This document shows, piece by piece, positions 16,243 to 26,465 of a stretch of 64,000 nt of DNA (position 1 is the stretch's first letter; every line of letters starts with the position of its first letter). Made by a program: the position numbers and the translations under genes. The notes beneath the pieces were generated by a model. It saw only the letters and a program-made list of their open reading frames with translations, was not told the origin of the DNA and made no database searches. This DNA is from Pseudoclavibacter triregionum (GTDB lineage Bacteria; Actinomycetota; Actinomycetes; Actinomycetales; Microbacteriaceae), in contig OU365335.1 of the NCBI GenBank assembly GCA_910822395.1, positions 62,001 to 126,000 on the forward strand, in the 5' to 3' direction.

Positions 16243-19158
16243 TCACTCGGTCGTGATCGTGTCGGTCACGACGCGACGGCGTCCGCCGCGACGGCGGCGG
16301 CCCGTCGAGGGCGCCTCCGGCTCGGCGTCCGAGCCGTCGGAGGCGGGCTCGGCCGTCTCGGCCTGCGCCTCCTCGGCCTCGGCCTCCTCCGGCTCCTCGG
16401 CGCCGCCCGAGGGCAGGCCATCGAGCACGGCGTCGAGCGCGGCGAGGTCGGGCTTCGCGGCGGGCTCGGCGCGCTCCTCGGGAGCGGCCGGCACAAGCGC
16501 GGCGAGGTCGGCGGCGAGCGCTTCGACGGCGTCGCCCTCGCTCGGGGCAGCTTCGGGGACCGCTCCCCCGCGACCGCCCTCGCGCTGGCCCTGGCGCTCG
16601 TCCTGGCCCTGGCGCTGCTCGCCGTCGTCGCCGCCGCGCGAGCGGCGTCCGCGGCGCGAGCGGCGGCCGCGGCCGCCCTGCTGCTCGTCGCCGGCCTGCT
16701 CCGAGCTCTGCTGCTCCTGGGCCGACTGGCCCTCGGCCTGCGACGGCTCACGGCTATCCTGGCCCTGACGGCCCTGGCCGCGGCCGTTCTGACCCTGGCC
16801 GCCCTGGCCCTGGCCATCCTCGGACTGGCCGTTCTGGCCCTGCGCGTCCGAGCCGCCCTCGGCCGGCTGCTCGTCGTCGCGGTGGCCGTTCGCGATCGTC
16901 GAGGCGGCGATCTTCGAGAGCGCGTTGCGGGCGTCGTCCGTCACGGCGTGGGTCTGCGGGGCCTGGCGCTTGGGCTCCTGCTGGCGCCCGCCGCCCTTGC
17001 CGCCGCGGCGGCCGCGTCCGGAGTCGGCGTCCGAGCCGGACTTCTTCGCGATCGGCTCGCCCGAGATGACGACGCCGCGGCCGGCGCAGCACTCGCACGG
17101 CTCCGAGAAGGTCTCGAGCAGGCCCAGTCCCAGCTTCTTGCGCGTCATCTGCACGAGGCCGAGGCTCGTGACCTCCGCCACCTGGTGGCGCGTGCGGTCG
17201 CGGCTGAGGCACTCGACGAGGCGGCGCAGCACGAGGTCGCGGTTCGACTCGAGCACCATGTCGATGAAGTCGATGACGATGATGCCGCCGATGTCGCGCA
17301 GTCGCAGCTGGCGCACGACCTCCTCGGCCGCCTCGAGGTTGTTCTTCGTGACGGTCTCCTCGAGGTTGCCCCCGGAGCCGACGAACTTGCCCGTGTTCAC
17401 GTCGACGACGGTCATCGCCTCGGTGCGGTCGATGACGAGCGAGCCGCCCGAGGGCAGCCACACCTTGCGGTCGAGCGCCTTCTCGATCTGCTCGTTCGCG
17501 CGGTGCGCGGTGAAGACGTCCTCGCCCTCGAAGCGCTCGATGCGGTCGACGAGATCCGGGGCGACGGCGCCGAGGTACTCGGTGATCGTCTCGAGCTCCT
17601 GCTCGCCCTGGATGATGATCTTCCCGAAGTCCTCGTTGAAGACGTCGCGGATGATCTTGATGAGCAGGTCCGGCTCCGAGTGGAGCATCTGCGGGGCGCG
17701 GCCCTCGGCGACCTTCTTCTCGATGGTCTCCCACTGCGCCATGAGGCGGTTCACGTCGCGCTCGAGCTGCTCCTTGGTGGCGCCCTCCGCGGCCGTGCGC
17801 ACGATGACGCCGACGCCCGGGGGCAGGACCTCCTTGAGGATCTTCTTGAGGCGGGCGCGCTCGGTGTCCGGGAGCTTCCGGCTGATGCCGTTCATGGAGT
17901 TGCCGGGGACGTACACGAGGTAGCGGCCCGGGAGCGAGACCTGGCTCGTGAGGCGGGCGCCCTTGTGGCCGACCGGGTCCTTCGTGACCTGGACGAGCAC
18001 GCGGTCGCCGGGCTTGAGGGCGTTCTCGATGCGGCGGGCCTGGTTCGAGCCGAGCTCGGCGGCGGCCCAGTCGACCTCGCCCGAGTAGAGGACGGCGTTG
18101 CGGCCGCGGCCGATGTCGATGAACGCGGCCTCCATGCTCGGGAGCACGTTCTGGACGCGGCCGAGGTAGACGTTGCCGATGAGCGAGGACTCCTCGGCGC
18201 GGGCGACGTAGTGCTCGACGAGGACCTTGTCCTCGAGGACGCCGATCTGCACGCGGCCGTCCTTCGCGCGGACGAGCATCGTGCGGTCGACGGCCTCGCG
18301 GCGGGCGAGGAACTCGCTCTCGGTCACGACCTGGCGGCGGCGGCCGGTCTCGCGCCCCTCGCGGCGGCGCTGCTTCTTCGCCTCGAGGCGCGTCGAGCCC
18401 TTGATCTTCTGGGGCTCGGTGATGAGCTCGGGCTCGTCCTGCTCCTCCTGGGCGCGGCCGCCGCGGCGACCGCGGCGACGGCGGCCGGACGCCGAGGAGT
18501 CCTGCTGCTCGTCGCGGTCCTGCGAGTCGGCGGGACCCTGGCCCTGCGGCTCGTCGTCGCGCTGCACAGAGCGGGCGTCGGCGCGGGCGTCGTCGCGAGC
18601 GTCGTCGCGCGAGCGCGAGCGGCGGCCGCGGCGGCCGCGGGGCTCGTCGTCCTCGTCGCGCTCCGGCAGGCGGCGCTCGGCGCGCTCCGGCATCGGCGGG
18701 AGGTCGGGCGCGAGGAAGAAGAGGGTCGTCGCCGTGATGACGGCGGGGATGGGCGAGGGCTTCTCGGGCTCGGGCTCGGCCTGCTCAGCCTCGGGCTGCT
18801 CGGCGGGCTCGGCCTGCTCGGCCTCCTCGCCGGACTCGGCCTGCTCGGAGGCGAGCTCTTCGGCGGAGGCCTCCTCCGGTGCCGGCTCCTCGGTCGCCGC
18901 GGGCTCGGCGGTCGCCTGGTCGGTCGTCGCCGGCTCGGCGGACGCCTCCTCGCCCTCCTCGGGCGCCAGGTTCTGCGCGGCGTCCTCGGCCTCGGCCGGG
19001 GCCACGGCCGCCTCGGGCGCGGCGTCCTGCGCCTGCGGCGCCTCGGCCGGCGGGGCCGGCGGGGGGGTCATGCCCATCGCCGCGAGCTCCGCGCTCGTGT
19101 GCTGCTCGTTCGTTCCCTCGTTCGCGGAGCCGGGCTCCGCGGTCGTGTGCTCCGCCAT
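16243..19158 (-). CDS. rne: Ribonuclease E/G family endoribonuclease
   Basis: This enzyme cuts single-stranded RNA and drives mRNA decay and rRNA processing. From the ATG at 19158, preceded by AGGAGAG, it is 971 residues. The upstream open frame without a ribosome site is not used. Layout: about 300 residues of acidic, then Arg-rich disordered sequence; an S1 domain (GNVYLGRVQNVLPSMEAAF, about 320); the catalytic DNase-I-like region with VDVNTGKF (about 587) and VIDFIDM (about 628), which supply the metal-binding Asp residues; a zinc-link CECC (about 687); then a long disordered tail full of Gly, Gln, Arg and Asp. The disordered regions on both sides of the core are typical of actinobacterial RNase E. 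Confidence 0.94.
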   Translation of the reverse strand: MAEHTTAEPGSANEGTNEQHTSAELAAMGMTPPPAPPAEAPQAQDAAPEAAVAPAEAEDAAQNLAPEEGEEASAEPATTDQATAEPAATEEPAPEEASAEELASEQAESGEEAEQAEPAEQPEAEQAEPEPEKPSPIPAVITATTLFFLAPDLPPMPERAERRLPERDEDDEPRGRRGRRSRSRDDARDDARADARSVQRDDEPQGQGPADSQDRDEQQDSSASGRRRRGRRGGRAQEEQDEPELITEPQKIKGSTRLEAKKQRRREGRETGRRRQVVTESEFLARREAVDRTMLVRAKDGRVQIGVLEDKVLVEHYVARAEESSLIGNVYLGRVQNVLPSMEAAFIDIGRGRNAVLYSGEVDWAAAELGSNQARRIENALKPGDRVLVQVTKDPVGHKGARLTSQVSLPGRYLVYVPGNSMNGISRKLPDTERARLKKILKEVLPPGVGVIVRTAAEGATKEQLERDVNRLMAQWETIEKKVAEGRAPQMLHSEPDLLIKIIRDVFNEDFGKIIIQGEQELETITEYLGAVAPDLVDRIERFEGEDVFTAHRANEQIEKALDRKVWLPSGGSLVIDRTEAMTVVDVNTGKFVGSGGNLEETVTKNNLEAAEEVVRQLRLRDIGGIIVIDFIDMVLESNRDLVLRRLVECLSRDRTRHQVAEVTSLGLVQMTRKKLGLGLLETFSEPCECCAGRGVVISGEPIAKKSGSDADSGRGRRGGKGGGRQQEPKRQAPQTHAVTDDARNALSKIAASTIANGHRDDEQPAEGGSDAQGQNGQSEDGQGQGGQGQNGRGQGRQGQDSREPSQAEGQSAQEQQSSEQAGDEQQGGRGRRSRRGRRSRGGDDGEQRQGQDERQGQREGGRGGAVPEAAPSEGDAVEALAADLAALVPAAPEERAEPAAKPDLAALDAVLDGLPSGGAEEPEEAEAEEAQAETAEPASDGSDAEPEAPSTGRRRRGGRRRVVTDTITTE

Positions 19159-19463
19159 CGGGGTGCTCTCCTGGGCCGGCCTCGCGAATCGCGGCGGTCC
19201 GGCGCTGTTCTGTTTCTCGGCGGCTGCGCCGCCTGGTCTGCTCGTCGTCGCTCGCGCGACGGGATCCTGATCTCTTCGCCCCGCCGGCCGGAGGTCCGGC
19301 CCCGCGGGAGCGGCGCACGCGTCCGGCCGCTGCGTCGGGCCGATCGGTTCGCCTGGTCGTGCTGAAGTCTGCGTCCCGTCCATCGACGGGAACCGCACCA
19401 GTATCGCACGCCCCGGCATCAGGCTCCCCTGAGAGGGGCGCCGCCGATCGCGCCCCGCGAACG

Positions 19464-19499
19464 CCGAAGGCCGCCCGCGGCGAGGCGGGCGGCCTTCGG
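19464..19499 (-). terminator. Hairpin after ndk
   Basis: The stem CCGAAGGCCGCCCGC pairs with GCGGGCGGCCTTCGG across a short loop, 20 bases beyond the ndk stop. It has no T run. It would be equally stable on either strand and separates ndk from rne. Confidence 0.75.
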
Positions 19500-19518
19500 A
19501 AGCCTGGGCGGTCGGCTG

Positions 19519-19938
19519 CTACGCGAACCAGATGCCGAGCTCGCGCGCGGACGACTCGGGCGAGTCGGAGCCGTGCACGAGGTTCTGCATGACCGGGGCG
19601 TCCCAGTCGCGGCCGAAGTCGCCGCGGATCGTGCCGGGCGCGGCGGTCGTCGGGTCGGTGGCGCCGGCGAGCGAGCGGAAGCCCTCGATGACCCGGTTGC
19701 CGGCGACGCGCACGGCGACGACGGGGCCGGACTGCATGAACTCGACGAGCGGCTCGAAGAAGGGCTTGCCCTCGTGCTCGGCGTAGTGGCGGGCGAGCAG
19801 CTCGCGGTCGGCCTGGACCATGCGCAGGTCGACGATCGAGTAGCCCTTGCGCTCGATGCGGGCGAGGATCTCGCCCGTGAGGCCGCGCTGGACCCCGTCG
19901 GGCTTGACGAGGACGAGGGTCTCTTCGATGGCGGTCAT
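19519..19938 (-). CDS. ndk: Nucleoside diphosphate kinase
   Basis: Ndk balances nucleoside triphosphate pools by passing phosphate through an active-site histidine. The 139-residue protein has the N-terminal ETLVLVKPDGVQRGLTGEI and the catalytic motif NLVHGSDSPESSARELGIWF at the C-terminus, where the His of VHGSDS is phosphorylated. The length is normal. It is monocistronic in appearance, with a hairpin just downstream. Confidence 0.97.
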   Translation of the reverse strand: MTAIEETLVLVKPDGVQRGLTGEILARIERKGYSIVDLRMVQADRELLARHYAEHEGKPFFEPLVEFMQSGPVVAVRVAGNRVIEGFRSLAGATDPTTAAPGTIRGDFGRDWDAPVMQNLVHGSDSPESSARELGIWFA

Positions 19939-20013
19939 TGCTGTCTCCCCTTGCAGTCTCCGCAGTGCCTGCGGTCACGGGCCGAGTCCGGCGCTCGCGC
20001 CCGAGGGCCGAGC

Positions 20014-20517
20014 CTAGCGCGGCTCGGGAGCCGGCTCCTCACCGGCCATGACCCGCTCTGCGGCCGCCTTCGCCTCCGCCTCCGTCGCACCTTCCGAGAG
20101 GGCGCGCTCGTAGGCGGCGATGACGGGCGCGCGGACGGCGTCGACCTTCGCGCCCTGGCGCATGCAGTAGATCCAGGCCGCGAGGAACATGCCGCCCACC
20201 ACGAACATGCCCGGGTGCACGAAGCCGGCCAGCACGCAGAGGATCTCGACGATCCAGCCGAGCAGCGGGCTCCCCTTGAACTGGAGCACGGCGATCGCCG
20301 CGAGCTGGAGGACGAGGAGGACGATGCCCATCGGGATGCCGAGCTCGAGCGGCACGAGCCGGAGCCCCAGGATCGCGAGCGCGGAGAGGAAGGTGACGAG
20401 CAGCTGCGAGCCGAGGAGGATCATCCCGAGCGTCGCGGTCATCGTGCGGACGCGGCGACGGCGTCCGCCCTTCGCGGTCGTCCCTGCGGTCTCGCTCACG
20501 CCGGAGGTCTCGCTCAT
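20014..20517 (-). CDS. DUF4233 membrane protein downstream of folC
   Basis: From the ATG at 20517 (ATGA overlap with the folC stop) this is a 167-residue protein with about four membrane helices: MILLGSQLLVTFLSALAIL, IPMGIVLLVLQLAAIAVLQ, LLGWIVEILCVLAGF, and GMFVVGGMFLAAWIYCM. DUF4233 proteins lie directly after folC in many actinobacteria. Their function is not known. The N-terminus is Thr/Arg-rich, and the C-terminal Ala/Glu segment looks helical and cytoplasmic. Confidence 0.88.
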   Translation of the reverse strand: MSETSGVSETAGTTAKGGRRRRVRTMTATLGMILLGSQLLVTFLSALAILGLRLVPLELGIPMGIVLLVLQLAAIAVLQFKGSPLLGWIVEILCVLAGFVHPGMFVVGGMFLAAWIYCMRQGAKVDAVRAPVIAAYERALSEGATEAEAKAAAERVMAGEEPAPEPR

Positions 20518-22142
20518 GCCTGGTCCCATCCCTCGCGGCTCCACGAGCCGGCTTCCTCGTCGTCGTCCTGCCCCGGCTGCCAGTCGTCGTCGAGATCGAC
20601 CTGGAGCGTCGTCGGGCGAGCGGCCTGCCCGAGCCATCCGGCCTCGCGCGCGATCGTGCGCGCCTCGCCGATGACCGTGATCGAGCCGGCCGCGAGCACC
20701 GCGCCGGCGGCGTCCTCCGCCCCGCGCTCGCCGTCGCGGAGGACGAGCTCGCGCGCGAGCTCGAGCGCCTCGCGGAGGTCCGGCTGCTCGTAGACCTCGA
20801 CGGCCGTCCAGCCGCGCACCTCCTCGGCGAGCTCCTCCGCGCGGCGGGCGCGCGGCGACTCCGACTCGGTCACGACGAGCGCGGCGGTCACGGGCTCGAG
20901 GGCGCGGATGATGCCCTCGGCGTCCTTTCCCTCGAGCACGCCGAACACGAGCGCGACCTTCCCGAAGTCGAAGGAGTCGCGCAGCGCGACCGCGAGCGCC
21001 TGCGCGCCGTGCGGGTTGTGGGCGGCGTCGATGAGCATCGTCGGCTCCGAGCCGATGCGCTCGAGGCGGCCGGGCGAGCTCGCCTCGGCGAGCCCCTGCT
21101 CGACGACCTCAGCCGCGAGCGGGCGCTCGCCGCCGAAGAAGGCCTCGACGGCCGCGATCGCGAGCGCCGCGTTCTGGGCCTGGTGGTGGCCGGCGAGCGG
21201 CAGCACGAGGTCGCGGTACTCCCCCGCGATGCCCCGCACCGAGAGGAGGCGGCCGCCGACGGCGAGGGCGTCCGAGGCGAGCGCGAAGCCCTCCCCCTCG
21301 ACCGCGAGCGTCGCGCCCTCGCGCTCCGCGCGCTCGCGCAGCTCGGCGAGCGCCTCGGGCGCCTGGGCCGCCGAGACGACCGCGGCGCCGGGCTTGATGA
21401 TGCCGGCCTTCGTGCGCGCGATGGCGTCGAGCGTGGAGCCCAGGCGATCCGCGTGGTCGAGCCCGATGGGCGTGAAGACGGCGACCTGGCCGTCCATGAC
21501 GTTCGTCGAGTCCCACTCGCCGCCCATGCCGACCTCGACGACGGCGACGTCGACGGGGGCGTCGGCGAGGCAGGCGCAGCCGAGCACGGTGAGCGCCTCG
21601 AAGAAGGTGAGCCGCGGCTCGCCCTTCGCCTCGAGCTCCGAGTCGACGAGCGCGAGGAAGGGAGAGATGTCCTCCCAGTTCGCGACGAGGCGCTCGTCCG
21701 AGATCGGGCGGCCGTCGATGAGGATGCGCTCGTTGAGCTTCTCGAGGTGCGGGCTCGTGAGCAGGCCTGTGCGGAGGCCGTGGGCGCGCAGGAGGCTCTC
21801 GGCGATGCGGGCCGTCGAGGTCTTGCCGTTCGTGCCCGTGAGGTGGATGACCGGGTACGCGCGGTGCACGTCGCCGAGCAGCTCGACGGCCCGGCGGGTC
21901 GCGTCGAGCCGGGGCTCGGGCGCGGCCTCGCCGACGCGCTCGAGGAGCTCCTCGACGACGCGCTCGGCGGCCTCGGCGTGCGCCTCGGCGAGAGCCGGGT
22001 CGAGCTCGGCCTCGTCGGGCGCGAAGGCCGCGAGGTCTTCGGCGTCCGGCTCGAAGCCCTCGATGCCGCTCACGGCCTGCGCGAAGGCGGCGTCGAGGGC
22101 GGGGTCGCGGCCCTCGTCGTCGAGGAAGGCGTCGCGGCTCAC
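20514..22142 (-). CDS. folC: Folylpolyglutamate synthase / dihydrofolate synthase
   Basis: FolC adds glutamate to dihydropteroate and then to folates, using ATP, in the cytoplasm. The 542-residue protein is Mur-ligase-like: P-loop GTNGKTST (103-110), then [14 protein letters not shown], which is specific to FolC, the central [10 protein letters not shown] metal-binding segment, and [14 protein letters not shown] in the C-terminal domain. The first 75 residues are an extra Asp/Glu/Ala-rich region. The start overlaps the ileS stop by four bases, linking tRNA charging and folate synthesis in one transcript. Confidence 0.95.
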   Translation of the reverse strand: MSRDAFLDDEGRDPALDAAFAQAVSGIEGFEPDAEDLAAFAPDEAELDPALAEAHAEAAERVVEELLERVGEAAPEPRLDATRRAVELLGDVHRAYPVIHLTGTNGKTSTARIAESLLRAHGLRTGLLTSPHLEKLNERILIDGRPISDERLVANWEDISPFLALVDSELEAKGEPRLTFFEALTVLGCACLADAPVDVAVVEVGMGGEWDSTNVMDGQVAVFTPIGLDHADRLGSTLDAIARTKAGIIKPGAAVVSAAQAPEALAELRERAEREGATLAVEGEGFALASDALAVGGRLLSVRGIAGEYRDLVLPLAGHHQAQNAALAIAAVEAFFGGERPLAAEVVEQGLAEASSPGRLERIGSEPTMLIDAAHNPHGAQALAVALRDSFDFGKVALVFGVLEGKDAEGIIRALEPVTAALVVTESESPRARRAEELAEEVRGWTAVEVYEQPDLREALELARELVLRDGERGAEDAAGAVLAAGSITVIGEARTIAREAGWLGQAARPTTLQVDLDDDWQPGQDDDEEAGSWSREGWDQA

Positions 22143-25100
22143 GAGTCGTCGCCGTTCTGCTCGGCGCCGGCGCCCATCTCAGCGCCGCCGACCTTCTCGA
22201 GCTCGATCTCGATCGCCTGGATCGTCGTCGACGAGGGCGCCCCCTGCGCCGTCGCGCCGCCCGAGATCTCGACGGAGATCGCGAGCGTCTCGGCGCCGAT
22301 GAACTCGGCGTGCGGCCGGACGGCCTCGGCCGTCTCGTCGTCGAGGCGCAGGCGCAGCGCGATGCGATCGCTCACCTCGAGGCCGGCGTCCTTGCGGGCG
22401 TCCTGCACGAGGCGCACGACGTCGCGGGCGAGGCCCTCGGCGGCGAGCTCGGGGGTGACCTGCGTGTCGAGGAGGAGGATCGTGCCGTCGGGCATGAGGC
22501 CGATCGCGCGCTCGGCGGCCGCGTCGCCCGTCTCGAGGCGGATCTCGTACTCGCCCTCGGCGAGCTCGATGCCGCCGGCGACGACGACGCCGTCCTGCTC
22601 CGACCAGTCGCCCGACTTCGCGGCGCGGATGGCCTCCTGCACGCGCTTGCCGAGGCGCGGCCCCGCGGCGCGCGCGTTCACGGCGAGCGCGCGGGAGATG
22701 CCGTGCTGGGCGGCCGAGTCGTCCGAGAGCTGCGTGAGCTGGACGTCCTTCACGTTGAGCTCGTCGCCGAGGATGCCCTCGAACTGGCCGAGGAGCTGCG
22801 GCGCGGGCGAGACGACCTCGAGGCTCGCGAGCGGGAGGCGCACGCGGAGCTTCTCGGCCTTGCGCAGCGCGAGCGCCTGGCTCGTGATGGCGCGCACGGC
22901 ATCCATGGCGGCGACGAGCTCGTCGTCCTGCGGGAAGGCCGAGGCGTCGGGCCACTCCTCGAGGTGCACCGAGCGGCCGCCGGTGAGGCCCGTCCACACC
23001 GACTCCGTGACGAGCGGCGCGAGCGGCGCGGCGACGCGCGAGAGCGTCTCGAGCACCGTGTAGAGGGTGTCGAAGGCCTCGCGGCCCGAGCCGTCCTCGG
23101 CGACGCCCTCCCAGAACCGGTCGCGCGAACGGCGCACGTACCAGTTCGTGAGCACGTCGGCGAAGTCGCGCAGGCGCCCGGCCGCGGTCGTCGAGTCGAG
23201 CGCCTCGAGGTCGGCGCCCACCTCCTCGACGAGCACGCGGAGCTTCGCGAGGATGTAGCGGTCGAGCACGTCCTGCGAGTCGGTGCGCCACTCGGCCTCG
23301 AGCCCGCGGCCCTCGCCGCGGGCGGTGTTCGCGTAGGTCGTGAAGAAGTAGTACGTCGACCACAGCGGCAGGAGGAACTGGCGCACGCCCTCGCGGATGC
23401 CCTCCTCGGTGACCGAGAGGTTGCCGCCGCGCAGCACGGGGCTCGACATGAGGAACCAGCGCATGGCGTCCGAGCCGTCGCGGTCGAACACCTCCTGCAC
23501 GTCGGGGTAGTTCCGCAGCGACTTCGACATCTTCTGCCCGTCGTCGCCGAGGACGATGCCGTGCGAGATGACCCGCTTGTAGGCGGGGCGGTGGAAGAGC
23601 GCGGTCGAGAGGACGTGCATGACGTAGAACCATCCGCGCGTCTGCCCGATGTACTCGACGATGAAGTCGGCCGGCGAGTGGGTGTCGAACCAGTCCTGGT
23701 TCTCGAACGGGTAGTGCACCTGCGCGAAGGGCATCGAGCCCGAGTCGAACCACACGTCGAGGACGTCGCCGATGCGGCGCATCGTCGACTGCCCGGTCGG
23801 GTCGTCCGGGTTCGGGCGGGTGAGCTCGTCGATGGCCGGGCGGTGGAGGTCGGTCGGGCGCACGCCGAAGTCGCGCTCGAGCTCGTCGAGCGAGCCGTAC
23901 ACGTCGACGCGGGGGTAGCGCGGGTCGTCGCTCTTCCACACGGGGATCGGGCTGCCGAAGTAGCGGTTGCGCGAGATCGACCAGTCGCGGGCGCCCTCGA
24001 GCCACTTGCCGAACTGGCCGTGCTTCACGTTCTCCGGCACCCACTCGATCTGCTCGTTGAGGGCGAGCAGCTCGTCCTTGAGCTCCGTGACGCGCACGAA
24101 CCAGCTCGAGACGGCCTTGTAGATGAGCGGCTGCTTGCAGCGCCAGCAGTGCGGGTACGAGTGGGCGTAGGACGCCTGCTTGAAGAGGCGCCCGTCGGCC
24201 TTGAGCAGCTTGATGAGGGGGGAGTTCGCCTCGAAGACCTGCTGTCCCGCGACCGGCTCGACGGCCGGCAGGAAGCGGCCGGCGTCGTCGACGGAGAGGA
24301 TCGTCGGGATGCCCGCCGCGTCGCAGATCGCCTTGTCGTCCTCGCCGTACGCGGGCGCCTGGTGGACGATGCCGGTGCCGTCGCTCGTCGTGACGTAGTC
24401 CGCCACGAGGAGCTGCCAGGCGTTCGGGCCGAAGCCGTCCTCGCCCGCGAAGAAGTCCCAGAGGCGGTCGTAGCGGATGCCTGCGAGCTCGGCGCCCTTG
24501 AGGCGCGCGGTCGCCGCCTCGAGGGCCGCCTCGCCGGACTCGTAGCCGAGCTCCTTCGCGTGCGCGGCGACCCGATCGACGGCGAGGAGGTAGCGGGCGG
24601 CGCCGGCCTCGGGGCCGTCGGGCGAGGCCTCGGGGCCCGCCGGGACGACGACGTACTCGATCTCGGGGCCGACCGCGAGCGCCGCGTTCGTCGGGAGCGT
24701 CCACGGGGTCGTCGTCCACGCGAGCGCGAGCACGCCCGTGAGGCCCTTCGCCTCGGCGAGCTCGCCGACGAGCGGGAAGGTCACGGTGACGGTCTGGTCG
24801 GTGCGGTCCTTGTAGACCTCGTCGTCCATGCGCAGCTCGTGGTTCGAGAGCGGCGTCTCGTCGTTCCAGCAGTACGGCAGCACGCGGAAGCCCTCGTAGG
24901 CGAGGCCCGCCTCGTAGAGGCGCTTGAACGCCCAGATGACCGACTCCATGTAGGTGAGGTCGAGGGTCTTGTAGCCGTGCTCGAAGTCGACCCAGCGCGC
25001 CTGGCGGGTGACGTAGTCCTCCCACTCGCGCGTGTAGCGGAGCACCGACTCGCGGGCGGCGTCGTTGAAGACGTCGACGCCCATGGCCTCGATCTCGTCC

Positions 25101-25468
25101 TTCGACTGGATGCCGAGCTGCCGCATCGCCTCGAGCTCGGCGGGCAGGCCGTGCGTGTCCCAGCCGAAGACGCGCTTCACCTGCTTGCCGCGCATCGTCT
25201 GGAAGCGCGGGAAGACGTCCTTCGCGTAGCCGGTGAGGAGGTGGCCGTAGTGCGGGAGGCCGTTCGCGAAGGGCGGGCCGTCGTAGAAGACCCACTCCGG
25301 CTGGCCCTCGCGCTGGTCGATGGAAGCCTGGAAGGTGCCGTCCCGGCCCCACTCGCCGAGCACGGCCTGCTCGATGGCGGGGAACGACGGGGAGGCGGGC
25401 ACGCCGCGCTGCTCGGCGGCGGGGCCGAAGGCGCGCTTCGGGTAGCTGGGGGTGGCGCCGGTGGTCAT
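22139..25468 (-). CDS. ileS: Isoleucyl-tRNA synthetase
   Basis: This class I enzyme charges tRNA-Ile. The 1109-residue length and the DUF5915-like C-terminal region are those of the longer, eukaryote-like IleRS form common in actinobacteria. HIGH-type motif: HYGH (73-76). KMSKS: 646-650. The CP1 editing domain lies between them. The C-terminal part includes an anticodon-binding helical domain. The gene starts at ATG 25468, six bases after a GGAGACC-like ribosome site that the T-box leader can mask. Confidence 0.96.
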   Translation of the reverse strand: MTTGATPSYPKRAFGPAAEQRGVPASPSFPAIEQAVLGEWGRDGTFQASIDQREGQPEWVFYDGPPFANGLPHYGHLLTGYAKDVFPRFQTMRGKQVKRVFGWDTHGLPAELEAMRQLGIQSKDEIEAMGVDVFNDAARESVLRYTREWEDYVTRQARWVDFEHGYKTLDLTYMESVIWAFKRLYEAGLAYEGFRVLPYCWNDETPLSNHELRMDDEVYKDRTDQTVTVTFPLVGELAEAKGLTGVLALAWTTTPWTLPTNAALAVGPEIEYVVVPAGPEASPDGPEAGAARYLLAVDRVAAHAKELGYESGEAALEAATARLKGAELAGIRYDRLWDFFAGEDGFGPNAWQLLVADYVTTSDGTGIVHQAPAYGEDDKAICDAAGIPTILSVDDAGRFLPAVEPVAGQQVFEANSPLIKLLKADGRLFKQASYAHSYPHCWRCKQPLIYKAVSSWFVRVTELKDELLALNEQIEWVPENVKHGQFGKWLEGARDWSISRNRYFGSPIPVWKSDDPRYPRVDVYGSLDELERDFGVRPTDLHRPAIDELTRPNPDDPTGQSTMRRIGDVLDVWFDSGSMPFAQVHYPFENQDWFDTHSPADFIVEYIGQTRGWFYVMHVLSTALFHRPAYKRVISHGIVLGDDGQKMSKSLRNYPDVQEVFDRDGSDAMRWFLMSSPVLRGGNLSVTEEGIREGVRQFLLPLWSTYYFFTTYANTARGEGRGLEAEWRTDSQDVLDRYILAKLRVLVEEVGADLEALDSTTAAGRLRDFADVLTNWYVRRSRDRFWEGVAEDGSGREAFDTLYTVLETLSRVAAPLAPLVTESVWTGLTGGRSVHLEEWPDASAFPQDDELVAAMDAVRAITSQALALRKAEKLRVRLPLASLEVVSPAPQLLGQFEGILGDELNVKDVQLTQLSDDSAAQHGISRALAVNARAAGPRLGKRVQEAIRAAKSGDWSEQDGVVVAGGIELAEGEYEIRLETGDAAAERAIGLMPDGTILLLDTQVTPELAAEGLARDVVRLVQDARKDAGLEVSDRIALRLRLDDETAEAVRPHAEFIGAETLAISVEISGGATAQGAPSSTTIQAIEIELEKVGGAEMGAGAEQNGDDS

Positions 25469-25671
25469 GCGGAGGGTCTCCTCGGGGATGCGGATGCTCG
25501 ACCCGGGGACGCCTCTCGACGCGGTACCACCCCGATTGCGCCCTCGCGGACGCCGCTCGTTCGTGGGCTGTGACGGGCCCGACCCCGTTCGGTTCTACTG
25601 AGCGGGCTGGCCCGCCGTTCTTCCGAAGACTCCCCGCTGATGACGGATCGCTGTCGTTGCGGGCCAGTCTA
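25469..25671 (-). promoter_or_regulatory. T-box riboswitch of ileS (tRNA-Ile sensor)
   Basis: The leader carries the T-box sequence GGGGTGGTACCGCG (minus strand, 25533-25520), whose UGGU pairs with the uncharged tRNA end. Upstream is a short stem I with the apical GAGTCTTCGGAAGAACGG and specifier codon ATC (25641-25639), matching tRNA-Ile. A possible -10, TAGACT, lies at 25671-25666. There is no terminator hairpin with a T run before the gene. Instead the ribosome site GGAG sits in a segment that can pair with the T-box arm. This fits the translational, short-stem-I T-boxes known for actinobacterial ileS. Confidence 0.9.
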
Positions 25672-25705
25672 GCCGCGAGCGCGCGGCGCGGGGGCCCTCG
25701 CGTCG

Positions 25706-25769
25706 CAGCGGGCGGGCGTCGCGGCGGGCGGGCGTCGTGGCGGGCGGGCGTCGCGGCGGGCGGGCGTCG
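25706..25769. repeat. Four 16-bp tandem repeats upstream of the ileS promoter
   Basis: The unit NNGCGGGCGGGCGTCG occurs four times without gaps in the spacer between the divergent ileS and lipoprotein genes. The first two bases vary (CA, CG, TG, CG). No role is evident. The rest of 25672-25899 contains no gene. Confidence 0.8.
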
Positions 25770-25899
25770 CAGTGGCGGGCGGCGATGGGGCGGCGCGGCG
25801 ATCGTCCGAAGTGCTGACGACGGCTCGGCTCGCGCGCGGCTATCGTCATCGGGTCCGCGATCGATCCCGGCCCGTCCGGGGTCCGGAGAGGAGCTCCCC

Positions 25900-26382
25900 A
25901 TGACCACGTCCCGCCGCGCCGGCCTCGCCGCCTCCGCCCTCCTCGCCCTCGGCCTCGCGCTCGCGGGCTGCTCCGCGACGGGCCCCGCCCCGAGCGGCAC
26001 CGGCGCCGCCGCGACCCAGGCGGCCCCCGCCACGACCGCCGCCGCGACGCCGTCGGCGAGCGGCCTCACCTGCGCCGACGTCGAGGCGAAGCTCAGCGGC
26101 TACAGCGAGCGCATCACCGCCGCCGTGAACGAGCTCCAGACCGATCCCGCGGGCGCCGCGCAGGAGCTCGGCGCGATCTCGACCGAGGTCGGCGAGCTCT
26201 CCGAGACCATCACGGACCCCGAGCTCAAGACGAAGGTGGACGCCGCGAAGACCGAGCTCGACGCGATCGTCGGCCTCGTGCAGGACGGCGTGCAGTGGTC
26301 CGACGTGAAGGGGCTCAACGACCACGCCGTCGCGCTCGGCGCCGCCGCCGACGAGATCTCCACGTACTGCCAGGCGAAGTAG
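25900..26382 (+). CDS. Small lipoprotein of unknown function
   Basis: From the ATG at 25900 (ribosome site GGAGAGGAG) this is a 160-residue exported protein. It has an Arg-containing signal peptide of about 26 residues ending in the lipobox LALAGC, so it should be anchored to the outer face of the membrane by lipidated cysteine. A 30-residue Ala/Thr/Ser/Pro linker follows, then a mainly helical domain (about 55-160) with two Cys (TCADVEAKL and the final STYCQAK) that could form a disulfide joining its ends. It stands alone, divergent from ileS. The family is not recognised. Confidence 0.8.
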   Translation: MTTSRRAGLAASALLALGLALAGCSATGPAPSGTGAAATQAAPATTAAATPSASGLTCADVEAKLSGYSERITAAVNELQTDPAGAAQELGAISTEVGELSETITDPELKTKVDAAKTELDAIVGLVQDGVQWSDVKGLNDHAVALGAAADEISTYCQAK

Positions 26383-26406
26383 CGGCTCGCCGCTCCGATG
26401 CCGAGA

Positions 26407-26442
26407 CGGGCGCCCCTCCCCTGCCCGTGGAGCGGGCGCCCG
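26407..26442. terminator. Possible bidirectional hairpin between convergent genes
   Basis: An 8-bp stem, CGGGCGCC/GGCGCCCG, with a 20-base loop lies between the ends of the lipoprotein gene and the DUF4097-type gene. There is no T run. Confidence 0.4.
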
Positions 26443-26465
26443 CCTCATGCGAGGCGAGCTCGCGC

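Noticed and set aside
15832-19365. Plus-strand frame of about 1180 codons over rne
   Set aside because: It is the reverse shadow of the RNase E gene: Ala/Leu/Arg-rich, with no motif or ribosome site.
19159-19419. 87-residue N-terminal extension of RNase E
   Set aside because: No ribosome site precedes the upstream start, while AGGAGAG lies correctly before the ATG at 19158. The extension sequence is not conserved-looking.
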